Source: an uncultured Glaciecola sp. (GTDB taxonomy: Bacteria > Pseudomonadota > Gammaproteobacteria > Enterobacterales > Alteromonadaceae). From it: DNA of 64,000 nucleotides. This document shows positions 43,706 to 53,185 of the stretch, piece by piece. Position numbers and translations under genes: made by a program. The stretch spans positions 1-64,000 of the forward strand of contig NZ_CALJHY010000002.1 in assembly GCF_937770335.1 (NCBI RefSeq). Reading direction: 5' to 3'. Within the stretch, counting starts at the first letter, position 1. Every line of letters starts with the position of its first letter. A model generated the notes under the pieces. That model saw only the letters and a program-made list of their open reading frames with translations, was not told the DNA's origin and searched no databases.

Positions 43706-44905
43706 CTAAAGACCTAAAACGGCTTTGCTGATGATGTTAGTTTGAATTTCGTTACTGCCACCGTAAATGGATGTTTTACGGTTATTGAAGTAACGTAATG
43801 AACTATTCGTGGCCACATCAGTGCCAATAAACTGGCCGTCAAAGTCGTCATGGTACTGCTCAGGAACAAATGGCATTGAGTAGTAACCAGCTGCTTCAAC
43901 ATATAACTCATCGATCGCTTGGATGATTTGCGTTCCAACTATTTTTAAGATTGAAGATTCTGGACCGGGGGCTTTGCCTGTGCTGATAGCCGAAAGTGTT
44001 CGCAAGTCAGTATATTCTAATGCTAATAAATCAATTTCTAGGTTGGCCACTTTTTGTGCGAAGATCGGGTCATCGATTAACTTGTCCGCTCCATCAGCCG
44101 TCGTCTCTGCCAATTCTTTTAATTGCACTAGACGGTCTTTCGACATAGCAACGCGAGCAATACCGGTGCGTTCGTGAGTTAATAATACTTTGGCGTATGT
44201 CCAGCCTTGGCCTTCCGCTCCGATCAGATTTTCTGCTGGAACACGGACACCATCAAAGTGAACTTCATTAACTTCATGTTTGCCATCAATGGTAATAATC
44301 GGCGATACGGTAATCTTTGGGTCATGCATATTAATTAGTAGAAAACTAATAGCCTCTTGATTTTTCTCGCTAGGATGTCCTGTTCGTACTAAACAGAATA
44401 TCCAATCAGCATATTGACCTAATGTGGTCCACGTTTTCGTGCCGTTAACCACATATTCATCACCTTCCTTCACAGCCGTCGTTCTAACAGCTGCAAGGTC
44501 AGAACCGGCTCCAGTTTCTGAATACCCCTGACACCACCACACTTTGCTGGATAATATATCAGGTAGAAAACGTTGTTTTTGCTCTTCACTACCAAAAGTA
44601 TAAATAATGGGGGCGACCATTTTTAAACCAAACGGAATTATATCGGGTGCTCCGCCTATTGCGCATTCATTTGCAAAAATATATTTCTGCGTTTGTGTCC
44701 AACCCGTTCCTCCATATTCTACAGGCCAGTTAGTTGCTGCCCATCCCTGTATATAGAGTGTTTGTTGCCACTGGATATACTCTTCTTTTGATAAGTGAAT
44801 CGCTTTTTTAGTCTTCCGAGCAAGCTCTGATGGTAATTTTTCTTGCAAAAATTGGCGGACTTCTTGTTGAAATTCTTTTTCTTCAGCGGTGAAATTTAAA
44901 TTCAT
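43706..44905 (-). CDS. Acyl-CoA dehydrogenase, PimC-like large subunit
   Basis: Acyl-CoA dehydrogenase of 399 residues. Landmarks are NWPVEYGGTGWTQTQKYIF, WWCQGYSETGAGSDLAAVRT and the C-terminal IYGGSNEIQTNIISKAVLGL. The residue at the classical Glu position is Gly (YGG). It forms an obvious pair with the following gene, like the large and small subunits of pimeloyl-CoA dehydrogenase or mycobacterial alpha2-beta2 dehydrogenases, in which the base is contributed elsewhere. AAGGG precedes the ATG. It is 26 bases downstream of the third dehydrogenase gene, in one operon. Confidence 0.92.
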   Translation of the reverse strand: MNLNFTAEEKEFQQEVRQFLQEKLPSELARKTKKAIHLSKEEYIQWQQTLYIQGWAATNWPVEYGGTGWTQTQKYIFANECAIGGAPDIIPFGLKMVAPIIYTFGSEEQKQRFLPDILSSKVWWCQGYSETGAGSDLAAVRTTAVKEGDEYVVNGTKTWTTLGQYADWIFCLVRTGHPSEKNQEAISFLLINMHDPKITVSPIITIDGKHEVNEVHFDGVRVPAENLIGAEGQGWTYAKVLLTHERTGIARVAMSKDRLVQLKELAETTADGADKLIDDPIFAQKVANLEIDLLALEYTDLRTLSAISTGKAPGPESSILKIVGTQIIQAIDELYVEAAGYYSMPFVPEQYHDDFDGQFIGTDVATNSSLRYFNNRKTSIYGGSNEIQTNIISKAVLGL

Positions 44906-44931
44906 TTTGCAAACCCTTCGTTATACTTAAT

Positions 44932-46083
44932 TTATTGAATGTCTCTGATCATATTTCTGGCAATTATCATTTGTTGGATCTGTGTCGTACCCTCGTACAA
45001 TCTAAATAATCTAACGTCACGATATAGTCTTTCAACTGCGTATTCTGATATGTAACCAGCACCACCGTGTATTTGAACCGCTTTGTCAGCGACTCGGCCG
45101 ACCATTTCGGTTGCAAATAATTTACAACAAGAAGCTTCTGTCGTTATCTTATTGCCTACATCTTTTTGTCTTGCGGCATCTAGTACCATGCACTTAGCTG
45201 CGTAAGCTTCGGCCTTGCTATCCGCTAGCATGACTTGGATCATTTGGTGCTCTGCAATAGGTTTACCAAATTGGGTTCTGTCTACTGCGAATCTTAACGC
45301 ATCATCAATTAAGCGCTCGGCAATACCAACACTGAGTGCTGAAATATGCAGGCGACCTCTATCTAACACTTTCATGGAGGTTATAAAGCCCTTGCCGGCA
45401 ATACCACCGATAATGTTCTCAGCAGGGACATGACAATCCTCAAAAATGACATCACAGGTATATGATCCCTGTTGACCCATTTTCTTATCTTTGGGTCCAA
45501 GTGTAATGCCAGGAGTAGATGCATCTACTATAAAGGCAGATATTCCCTTGGATCCCTTAATCGATGGATCAGTTCGAGCCATCACAGTAAATGTTCCCGC
45601 TCTTGGTGCATTGGTAATATAACGCTTGGTGCCATTAATAATATATTCATCGCCTGTTTTAATGGCCGAAGTCATTATTGCACCCGCGTCAGAGCCAACA
45701 TCAGGTTCGGTTAAACAAAAAGAGCCGATAAGTTCGCCTGAGGCATATTTAGGTAGGTAGGTTTGTTTTTGTTTTTCGGTGCCGTCGAATACAATAGCGG
45801 CCGAGCCAATACCATTGTTAGTACCAATAAGGGAGCGAAAAGCGGGCGATGTGCGGCCTAATTCAATAGCCACAAATACCTCCTCTTCCATGGTCAGACC
45901 TAAGCCGCCATACTCTTCCGGGATTGTCATACCAAACAAGCCCATATCTTTCATATCTTGAACAATATCATCAGGAATGGCATCGTTTTCAGCCACTTCA
46001 TTTTCCGCAGGGACTAAACGTTCTCTTACGAATTTTGCGATACTGTCCAGGAATTGGTCCAACATTTGTTTATCTCGAATCAT
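44932..46083 (-). CDS. Acyl-CoA dehydrogenase (homomeric type)
   Basis: First gene of the three-dehydrogenase operon, 383 residues. It keeps the complete classical signature: FCLTEPDVGSDAGAI, DRTQFGKPIAEHQMIQ, QIHGGAGYISEY and the catalytic Glu in LYEGTTQIQQ. It oxidises an acyl-CoA thioester to the trans-2-enoyl form and passes electrons to ETF. GAGG lies before the ATG, and two dyads that resemble IclR-family sites lie within 45 bases upstream. Chain-length or branch specificity cannot be read reliably. Confidence 0.93.
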   Translation of the reverse strand: MIRDKQMLDQFLDSIAKFVRERLVPAENEVAENDAIPDDIVQDMKDMGLFGMTIPEEYGGLGLTMEEEVFVAIELGRTSPAFRSLIGTNNGIGSAAIVFDGTEKQKQTYLPKYASGELIGSFCLTEPDVGSDAGAIMTSAIKTGDEYIINGTKRYITNAPRAGTFTVMARTDPSIKGSKGISAFIVDASTPGITLGPKDKKMGQQGSYTCDVIFEDCHVPAENIIGGIAGKGFITSMKVLDRGRLHISALSVGIAERLIDDALRFAVDRTQFGKPIAEHQMIQVMLADSKAEAYAAKCMVLDAARQKDVGNKITTEASCCKLFATEMVGRVADKAVQIHGGAGYISEYAVERLYRDVRLFRLYEGTTQIQQMIIARNMIRDIQ

Positions 46084-46096
46084 TTTTAATCCTCAT

Positions 46097-46126
46097 TGGA
46101 AATGATTTCATTCCGCACAGTGGAAC
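46097..46126 (-). promoter_or_regulatory. IclR-type operator candidates before the dehydrogenase operon
   Basis: TGGAAATGATTTCA (46097-46110) agrees with 13 of the first 13 defined positions of the E. coli IclR box TGGAAATNATTTCCA before diverging. ATTCCGCACAGTGGAAC (46110-46126) is a second dyad, closely similar to ATTCCGCATTGCAGAAT at 47764-47780. Both sit just upstream of the operon start. The IclR gene at 56240-57040 is the candidate binder. Confidence 0.5.
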
Positions 46127-46245
46127 AAAAAACTCACAAAATATCAAGCCGTAATTGTAATTAAAGCGTATGTTTTATTGCCAGGAAATAGCGCTATAGA
46201 TAGATAAGCCCGTCAGCACTAGCGTAGGTAAATCTCTATGTTAAT

Positions 46246-47661
46246 TTACAGCATGATTAGAATAAAAACATCCAATACTAAAAGCACTAATGCGCTATAT
46301 AAACCATTCCATTTGATCCCTAGTTGAAAGGGCGATATGCCAGTGAGTTTAGCGCCAATACGAACTGAGGTGGTTATTGGGGAGCTACCAATAACCACAG
46401 CCCAAGTTACCATCATTACTAGCGCAATGGTAACAGGCATATTTTCTACTCCAGGTAACTGAGATAATGCTCCAGCTATTAAGGTTACTGAAATCATAGG
46501 ATTTATATAAAGAAGGGCGGCAATAAAAATTATCCATGAAGACAAAATTAATATGAGCGCCGCGGATATATCCATATGCGCTAATTGTTGTGCAATCCAT
46601 TCAAGATCCAGCACGATGAGCAATAAGCGCCCAATCAGCACTGAACCTGCAAAAAAGACAATTTCTGAACGTTGCAACGGTAATCTAACAAATATGTCAG
46701 TTGTAAAACGTTTTACGGTTAAACGTAGAGCGCTGACCTTATTATATTCGTGACGATATTGAGAAAATATCCAAGCTGTACTTATAATCGCTGCACTTAC
46801 TAACACCGCAGAAATTGGGCGCAGCGTGGTCACAAATATCAGAAAACTCGATACGACCGCTAGCGCGATGACAACGATTAGAATAGGAAAACTGACCTTT
46901 AAATCCGATAAGTTATTAGAAATTGTTGGTACAAGATGACTAAGATATTTAGGTGCCTGAATATAATCTAGCCAAATGCCAAAAAACAGTAGAGCAAGGG
47001 TTAGGTATAAACCGTAGGGCATAATATCTATCCACTGCAGATCAGGAATGGTTGTGACTAACACAGTAATAGTGACGGTAGTAGGAGCCCAAAGCGGTAT
47101 GCTGCAAAATCCGCGCAGAACGGCGAGCGTCATACGACGCTCCCTTGCACTGTTGATGCGAGCATCAACAGTGTCCTTATTGTCATCTAAACTTCTTTGG
47201 ATCATGCTTCCGAGTAAATTAATTGCACCGACACTCATTAGTATGCCTAATAAGTGACTGCTAAAGGTGAGCAATGCATAGCGCCTGACTGGCTGTTGTT
47301 GCAATAATGCTAGACCGGTTAAATTCACTGACCTAGAACTTGAGGCCGCTTCTTTTAAAAGGCTCAAAGCAATGAGAAAAAATGCGAAAAACGCGACACT
47401 GCCAGATAACATGGCCAGCTGGTAAAAGGATACCTGTGACAAAATTAACAATGTTAGCGTCAAGCCAGTTGCTATCATTGCAATGATCTTAGCTGTTAAA
47501 TCTAACTGTTTCCATTCTACGAAAGTAAATAATAGCAGCATGCTTACGGCCAACATTGCGGGTGGCTGGTAGCCTGACCATTCTGTTATCAAGGTTGCAA
47601 AAAATACAATTACTAGACAAAGCGGGGAGAGCCAAGCAGGGAATTTACTCATTTTTAGCAT
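46246..47661 (-). CDS. Polytopic inner-membrane protein, putative permease
   Basis: Hydrophobic protein of 471 residues with roughly twelve membrane segments. A central RRMTLAVLRGFCSIPLWAPTT motif and a repeated-looking C-terminal VIGSSPITTSVRIGAKLTGISPFQLGI loop recall ion-transporter-superfamily carriers (GSSP-type re-entrant loop). I do not recognise the family with certainty. It lies between the dehydrogenase operon (same strand, 162 bases downstream) and the divergent CoA-ligase operon. A role in import of a carboxylic acid metabolised by these genes is possible but unproven. An alternative start is Met4. Confidence 0.7.
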   Translation of the reverse strand: MLKMSKFPAWLSPLCLVIVFFATLITEWSGYQPPAMLAVSMLLLFTFVEWKQLDLTAKIIAMIATGLTLTLLILSQVSFYQLAMLSGSVAFFAFFLIALSLLKEAASSSRSVNLTGLALLQQQPVRRYALLTFSSHLLGILMSVGAINLLGSMIQRSLDDNKDTVDARINSARERRMTLAVLRGFCSIPLWAPTTVTITVLVTTIPDLQWIDIMPYGLYLTLALLFFGIWLDYIQAPKYLSHLVPTISNNLSDLKVSFPILIVVIALAVVSSFLIFVTTLRPISAVLVSAAIISTAWIFSQYRHEYNKVSALRLTVKRFTTDIFVRLPLQRSEIVFFAGSVLIGRLLLIVLDLEWIAQQLAHMDISAALILILSSWIIFIAALLYINPMISVTLIAGALSQLPGVENMPVTIALVMMVTWAVVIGSSPITTSVRIGAKLTGISPFQLGIKWNGLYSALVLLVLDVFILIML

Positions 47662-47763
47662 TATTTTGCATATTGTTTAATTGTGAGGCTTGTCGGCAGG
47701 TATCAAATAATAGCACATTGAATAGGCAAACTTAGTCGCGTTTCAAAAAACTTGCAAAATACA

Positions 47764-47780
47764 ATTCCGCATTGCAGAAT
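47764..47780 (+). promoter_or_regulatory. IclR-type operator candidate before the CoA-ligase operon
   Basis: ATTCCGCATTGCAGAAT is a 17-base dyad with a single mismatched pair, 78 bases before the CoA-ligase ATG and in the promoter region shared with the divergent permease. It shares ATTCCGCA--G--GAA with the site upstream of the dehydrogenase operon. I noticed no third copy in a promoter position. Confidence 0.5.
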
Positions 47781-47857
47781 ATGATTACTATTTTACTATG
47801 CTGGTTAGTGTCGTGGTAACGTTAAATAAATACAACTTGCATTAAGATGAGTACGTA

Positions 47858-49705
47858 ATGTCCAAGCCAACAGAATTAGAGTTACTTGCTGATTTAGAAA
47901 AAATAAGTTATCAAAATCGGTATCATTGTAAAACAACATATGATGTTTTTTGTCATGCCGCAGATGAATATTCTACTGACATCGCAATAGCTGAACATGT
48001 AACTGCTTGTAGGGATGAATTAGCCAAAGAACTCACTTTTTCTGGCTTAGCCAAAAAGCTTAATCAGACAGCAAACCTGTTTAAGTCACTCAGCCTCGAG
48101 CGTACTGATGTTGTCTCTATTTTACTTCCTAATTTAACTGAAACTCACCTCAGTATATGGGCTTCGCAAGCTGTTGGGATTGCCAACCCCATTAACAGCC
48201 TCCTGCAAGTTGAGCATATTGTTGAAATATTGAATGAAGTAAAGGCAAAAGTATTAGTCACCGTTTCGCTTGATGATGCCACTGAACTAGGCCAGAAAGT
48301 CCATGAAATTATTCAGCGTGTACCCTCGCTTAAACATCTACTTTTACTCAATAATAGCGATGCTAAGATCAGCAATAAAAACATCACTATTACTGATTTT
48401 AATGCGGCAATATTGACTCAAGATAGCGACAGATTGGCGCATTCCTCTCAACCTAAAGGTGACGATATTGCTATGTACTTCCATACGGGCGGTACTACAG
48501 GGCGCCCTAAAATAGCTAAACTATCACACACCAATATTAGTTTTGTTGTACAGGTATATGCTGGATTTAATTCTTATCATGGTAAGTCTGCGGTATTAAA
48601 TGCATTACCCCTCTTTCATGTTTTTGGTGTTATTGCGGCTAGTTTGTCGATGTTCATTGTCGGTCGTACCGTGGTTATCATGACCCCCGACGGTTTTAGA
48701 AATCCTAATACGGTCAAGAACTGGTGGTATTTTGTTAATAAATATCAAGTGTGTTGGTTTCCGACGGTACCTACGATCATGTCTGTTTTATTGCGCCAAC
48801 CAGAAGAGGATATTAACCTCAGTTGCTTTGAGCATGCAGGTAGTGGATCCGCACCTTTACCTATTGAATTAAAAAACGCCTTTCAGCAACGATTTAATTG
48901 CAGTGTGAGCAATGGTTACGGCATGACTGAATCATCTTGTTTGATTGCCAGAGTATTACCCGGTTACTCTGTTAACGGCGTTGCCGTAGGCAATGGCATA
49001 CCTTACACCCGGGTGATTGCAGCGCACGTCATTGATAATAAAATTAGTCGTACCTGTGCTCCTGATGAACCGGGTATTATTTTGGTCAAAGGTCCTAATA
49101 TCTTTCAAGGCTATTTGAATGCAAGTGATAACGATGTTGCATGGGTCGAAGGTGATTGGTTTAATACCGGTGATTTAGGCGTGATTAATGCGCTAGGACA
49201 TATTCAACTGACCGGCAGAGCTAAAGATTTGATTATCCGTGGAGGTCATAATATTGATCCCCAGATTATTGAAGATGCATTAATGGCTCATCCGGCTGTT
49301 ATCCAATCAGTGGCTATCGGTCAACCCGATGTTCATTCAGGAGAAATACCCATTGCCTATGTCGTGGTAAAAGATATGCTGCAAACCACGTCGGCAGAAT
49401 TACTTGCACATTGCCAAGAGCATATTAGCGAACGAGCGGCAATTCCTAAACGTATCGAAATACTTGATAGCATCCCTCTAACGGCTGTCGGCAAAGTATT
49501 CAAACCATTATTACGTAATAAAGCCACCGAATTTAGCGTCAATGCCATGTTCAAAACGCATGGTGTCAGCGCCCAAGTTGAATCTGAATTTGACCCAGAA
49601 AAAGGCCAAGTTGTACACATTCAATTATCAAATATGCAAGACAAACAAAAAGTTGCTAATTTACTCATCGCTTTTCCTGTCTTAGTTAATTACACCACTT
49701 TATAA
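47858..49705 (+). CDS. AMP-dependent acyl-CoA synthetase
   Basis: Acid:CoA ligase of 615 residues. The P-loop is TGGTTGRPK, the adenylate motif SNGYGMTES, the hinge LTGRAKDLIIRGGHNIDP, and the catalytic lysine is in AVGKVFKP. The long N-terminal leader (about 60 residues before the AMP-binding core) is typical of a group of FadD-like proteins annotated simply as acyl-CoA synthetases. It is first in an operon with a thiolase (9 bases on) and a FadB-like protein. It therefore supplies CoA thioesters to that beta-oxidation set. Substrate class unknown; a dicarboxylic or medium-chain acid is possible. Confidence 0.92.
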   Translation: MSKPTELELLADLEKISYQNRYHCKTTYDVFCHAADEYSTDIAIAEHVTACRDELAKELTFSGLAKKLNQTANLFKSLSLERTDVVSILLPNLTETHLSIWASQAVGIANPINSLLQVEHIVEILNEVKAKVLVTVSLDDATELGQKVHEIIQRVPSLKHLLLLNNSDAKISNKNITITDFNAAILTQDSDRLAHSSQPKGDDIAMYFHTGGTTGRPKIAKLSHTNISFVVQVYAGFNSYHGKSAVLNALPLFHVFGVIAASLSMFIVGRTVVIMTPDGFRNPNTVKNWWYFVNKYQVCWFPTVPTIMSVLLRQPEEDINLSCFEHAGSGSAPLPIELKNAFQQRFNCSVSNGYGMTESSCLIARVLPGYSVNGVAVGNGIPYTRVIAAHVIDNKISRTCAPDEPGIILVKGPNIFQGYLNASDNDVAWVEGDWFNTGDLGVINALGHIQLTGRAKDLIIRGGHNIDPQIIEDALMAHPAVIQSVAIGQPDVHSGEIPIAYVVVKDMLQTTSAELLAHCQEHISERAAIPKRIEILDSIPLTAVGKVFKPLLRNKATEFSVNAMFKTHGVSAQVESEFDPEKGQVVHIQLSNMQDKQKVANLLIAFPVLVNYTTL

Positions 49706-49714
49706 GGAAAAACT

Positions 49715-50914
49715 ATGAAAAATGCATATATATATGATGCCGCAAGAACCGCATTTGGACGTCATGGCGGCGTATTATCTTCAGTTCGACCTGATAACAT
49801 ACTAGCGCACCTTATTAAGACGTTAGTGCAACGTAATAACTTTGATTTAAGCCTTTATGAAGATGTGATTGCTGGCAATACGAATCAGGCTGGTGAAGAT
49901 AGCCGAAATGTAGCTCGTTTTGCCGGGTTATTAGCGGGCTTGCCAGTTGAGAGTGGTGGCTTAACCGTTAACCGTTTGTGCGGTTCAAGTTTAGCTGCTG
50001 CGCTCGATGCAGCTCGGTGTGTGAAAGCCAATGAAGGTGAATTATTTGTCGCTTGTGGTGTTGAATCTATGAGTAGAGCACCTTTTGTTTTAGCTAAAGC
50101 AACTTCAGCCTTTGCTCGGCAGCAAGAAATGTTCGACACCACAATGGGGGCTCGGTTCACTAACCCTGAAATTATCAAGCAGTTTGGTGGTCATTCAATG
50201 CCTGAAACGGCAGACAACATTGCCAGCGATTTAGCTATTAGTAGAGAAGAATGTGATGTATTTGCGGCCGCCTCGCAAGCGAAATATGAAGCGGCGAGAG
50301 TTGCTGGGTATTTTAATGATGAAATTATTCCAATTGAAGTTTCTCAAGGTCGTAAGCAACCAGCACTTGTTGTGGCCACGGATGAACATCCACGCCCATC
50401 TTCAACGGCGCAAGCACTGAGTAAACTAAAACCATTATTTGATGGCGTGGTCACCGCAGGGAATGCATCTGGTATTAACGATGGTGCGTCGGCTATGATT
50501 ATTGGTGGTATGGAGGTGGGTGTAACTGCGGGTGTTAAACCTCGCGGTCGAATTATCGCGGGTGCTATTGCAGGCGTCCCACCCAGAGTTATGGGACTAG
50601 GCCCAGTGCCTGCTTCACAAAAAGCATTAGCAAGAGCTGGCTTAACGCTAGCGGATATGGATGTTTTGGAATTTAATGAAGCTTTTGCGGTACAAGCCTT
50701 GGGCTGCATGAAGAAGCTCGGTATTGCGTTTGATGACCCTCGCGTTAATCCCAATGGTGGCGCGATTGCTATTGGTCATCCTTTGGGCGCGAGTGGCACT
50801 CGTATTATGCTAACCGCATTGCGTCAATTAGAAAGAACCGGTGGTCGATATGCATTAGCGACAATGTGTATTGGTATTGGTCAAGGTATCGCAGTCGTTA
50901 TTGAACGTGTTTAG
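49715..50914 (+). CDS. Acetyl-CoA C-acyltransferase (thiolase)
   Basis: Degradative-type thiolase of 399 residues cleaving 3-ketoacyl-CoA to acetyl-CoA and a shortened acyl-CoA. The active-site set is Cys89 (NRLCGSSLAA), His355 (IGHPLGASG) and Cys385 (MCIGIGQG). AAGGA precedes the ATG; the gene lies 9 bases after the CoA ligase and 25 before the FadB-like gene. It resembles PcaF/PaaJ- and PimB-like thiolases as much as FadA, so a dicarboxyl substrate is possible. Confidence 0.95.
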   Translation: MKNAYIYDAARTAFGRHGGVLSSVRPDNILAHLIKTLVQRNNFDLSLYEDVIAGNTNQAGEDSRNVARFAGLLAGLPVESGGLTVNRLCGSSLAAALDAARCVKANEGELFVACGVESMSRAPFVLAKATSAFARQQEMFDTTMGARFTNPEIIKQFGGHSMPETADNIASDLAISREECDVFAAASQAKYEAARVAGYFNDEIIPIEVSQGRKQPALVVATDEHPRPSSTAQALSKLKPLFDGVVTAGNASGINDGASAMIIGGMEVGVTAGVKPRGRIIAGAIAGVPPRVMGLGPVPASQKALARAGLTLADMDVLEFNEAFAVQALGCMKKLGIAFDDPRVNPNGGAIAIGHPLGASGTRIMLTALRQLERTGGRYALATMCIGIGQGIAVVIERV

Positions 50915-50939
50915 TTTTTGAAAAGTAAGGAATTAGTTT

Positions 50940-53036
50940 ATGTCAGTTGTTAGTTATCAATTAGACGGTGACATCGGTGTTATCCGTTTAAACAATCCGC
51001 CAGTTAACGCGCTTTCACATGCATTACGCACAGGCATTCAAGAGGCGGTAGCACAAGCACAAAATGATGCATCTTTAGCCTTAGTATTGATCTGTGAAGG
51101 GCGCACCTTTATTGCCGGTGCAGATATCTCAGAGTTCGGTAAACCGCCGATGTTGCCTTCATTGCCTGAGCTGCTTAACATTATAGAAGCATCGCAAAAA
51201 CCCATTATAGCTGCTATCCATGGAACCGCACTTGGAGGGGGGTTAGAAACTGCGCTGGCTTGCCACTACCGCTGTGCATTGTCTACAGCTCAAGTCGGCT
51301 TACCTGAAGTTAAATTAGGCCTGTTGCCTGGCGCTGGCGGAACACAAAGAGTGCCAAGATTAGCCGGTGTTAAAGCCGCGCTTGATTTAATCACTGCCGG
51401 CACGCCAATCACTGCGGATAAAGCACTTAGTATCGGCTTAATTGATAAAGTGGTTGAGGGTGATTCGCTGACAGCTGCACTCGATTTTGCTCGAGACGTT
51501 ATTGCTCAAGGGGCAGAGCTTAAAAAAGTTAGCGATTTAAATGTTGATAAAGCAGGTGCATCAACTGAATTTTTTGCCGAGTATAGAGCAACATTAAGTA
51601 AACGTTTTCGCGGGCAAGAAGCACCGCAACGCATTGTTGAATGTATTGAAGCTGCATTGAATACTCCTTTTGATGAAGGAATGAAGGTTGAAAGACGGCT
51701 TTTTGTAGAATGCATGCAATCATCGCAGTCTGCGGCATTGCGGCATATGTTCTTTGCCGAAAGAATGTCTTCAAAAGTTAAAGATTTACCAAAAGAAACT
51801 AAGCTAAAAGATATTAAACGAGTGGGTATTATTGGCGGCGGTTTGATGGGGGGAGGCATAGCAATGAATTTTGTGAATGTGGGTATCCCTGTTACTTTAC
51901 TAGAAATTAACGATGAAGCCTTAAAACGCGGTAAAGCGCTTATAGCTAAAAATTATGCGATGACCGTTAGTAAAGGTAAATTAACCGCTGAGGCAGCAGC
52001 CCAACGTCAAGACCTGATTACGGGTACAACTGACTATAATGACTTTGCCGATATAGACTTGGTTATTGAAGCGGTGTTTGAAAACCTCGACATTAAAAAA
52101 CAAGTATTTAGTAAGCTTGATAAAGTGTGTAAGCAAGGGGCTATTTTAGCCAGCAATACGTCTTATCAAGACGTTAACTTAATTGCTGAGTCAACGTCTC
52201 GTCCACAAGATGTCATTGGTCTTCATTTCTTTAGTCCTGCTAATGTCATGAAATTACTTGAAATTGTACGTGGTGATAAAACTTCAGATGAAGTACTAGC
52301 TACATCGATGGCTATCGCTAAGACAATTAAGAAAGTTCCCGCTCTGTCTCGAGTTTGTTATGGCTTTATTGGTAATCGAATGTTGCGACAGTATGCTCGC
52401 GAATCTCAGTTATGCTTGCTTGAAGGGTCAACGCCTCAAAATATAGACACAGTCATGCAGCGATTTGGTATGGCAATGGGCCCCTTAGCTGTTGGTGATT
52501 TAGCTGGAATAGATATTGGTTATAAGGCACGTGAAGGCTTAAGTGATGAACAAAAAGGTGATATCAGAACCTATTGTATTGCAGATGCTTTATATGAAAT
52601 GGGTCGCTTAGGCCAGAAAACCGGCGCAGGGTATTACAAATATGATCCTGATACGAGGCAACGAATTGTTGACCCAATCGTACTGGAGGTTATTGAGGCA
52701 CAAGCCAAGAAAAGAGGGGTTGAGCGCAAAGTAATAAATGACGAGACTATTTTAGATCGTTTGACTTTTGCCTTAATCAACGAAGGTTTTAAAATACTCG
52801 AAGAAGGCATTGCACAGCGCCCTAGCGATATTGATGTAGTTTATGCGTTTGGTTATGGATTCCCAGCTTTCCGTGGTGGCCCAATGTTTTATGCCGATAC
52901 GATAGGTTTAGAGCGAATTTACCAAACCATTTGCGAATTTGGTAATACTTACGGTGAAGAGTTTTGGCAACCCGCAGCGTTATTAAAACAACTAGTCGCA
53001 GAAGGAAAAACGCTAGCGCAGTGGGCTAGTAGGTAA
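50940..53036 (+). CDS. Enoyl-CoA hydratase / 3-hydroxyacyl-CoA dehydrogenase (FadB/FadJ-like)
   Basis: Bifunctional beta-oxidation enzyme of 698 residues. The N-terminal crotonase domain has GRTFIAGADISEF, the oxyanion turn GGGLETALACHYR and PEVKLGLLPGAGGTQR. A linker precedes the NAD-binding GIIGGGLMGGGIAMNF, then the 3-hydroxyacyl-CoA dehydrogenase domains with HFFSPANVMKLLEIV. It hydrates enoyl-CoA and oxidises the 3-hydroxyacyl-CoA for the thiolase before it. This is a shorter form than E. coli FadB, closer to PimF and peroxisomal bifunctional enzymes. Last gene of the operon. Confidence 0.95.
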   Translation: MSVVSYQLDGDIGVIRLNNPPVNALSHALRTGIQEAVAQAQNDASLALVLICEGRTFIAGADISEFGKPPMLPSLPELLNIIEASQKPIIAAIHGTALGGGLETALACHYRCALSTAQVGLPEVKLGLLPGAGGTQRVPRLAGVKAALDLITAGTPITADKALSIGLIDKVVEGDSLTAALDFARDVIAQGAELKKVSDLNVDKAGASTEFFAEYRATLSKRFRGQEAPQRIVECIEAALNTPFDEGMKVERRLFVECMQSSQSAALRHMFFAERMSSKVKDLPKETKLKDIKRVGIIGGGLMGGGIAMNFVNVGIPVTLLEINDEALKRGKALIAKNYAMTVSKGKLTAEAAAQRQDLITGTTDYNDFADIDLVIEAVFENLDIKKQVFSKLDKVCKQGAILASNTSYQDVNLIAESTSRPQDVIGLHFFSPANVMKLLEIVRGDKTSDEVLATSMAIAKTIKKVPALSRVCYGFIGNRMLRQYARESQLCLLEGSTPQNIDTVMQRFGMAMGPLAVGDLAGIDIGYKAREGLSDEQKGDIRTYCIADALYEMGRLGQKTGAGYYKYDPDTRQRIVDPIVLEVIEAQAKKRGVERKVINDETILDRLTFALINEGFKILEEGIAQRPSDIDVVYAFGYGFPAFRGGPMFYADTIGLERIYQTICEFGNTYGEEFWQPAALLKQLVAEGKTLAQWASR

Positions 53037-53130
53037 ATGAGCTGTGCCAGTTTACTGTCCAGTCTACATTTTCTTATTTAGCAACACTCGCTTTTGTAGC
53101 ACTATATTTGTTACTGTAATGTAAATTAGT

Positions 53131-53165
53131 GTCACATTAATTACGCCAATCAAAATTAATGTGAC
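53131..53165 (+). promoter_or_regulatory. Inverted repeat upstream of the TRAP operon
   Basis: GTCACATTAAT (53131-53141) pairs with ATTAATGTGAC (53155-53165) across 13 bases, ending 8 bases before the AGGAG ribosome-binding site of dctP. It may be an operator, a terminator separating the beta-oxidation operon from the TRAP operon, or a leader hairpin. Confidence 0.5.
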
Positions 53166-53185
53166 TCTTAACAGGAGTCAAAAAA

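Noticed and set aside
53131-53165. CRP-like binding site before the TRAP operon
   Set aside because: The half-sites are in the order TCACA...TGTGA with the wrong polarity and a long spacer, not TGTGA-N6-TCACA.
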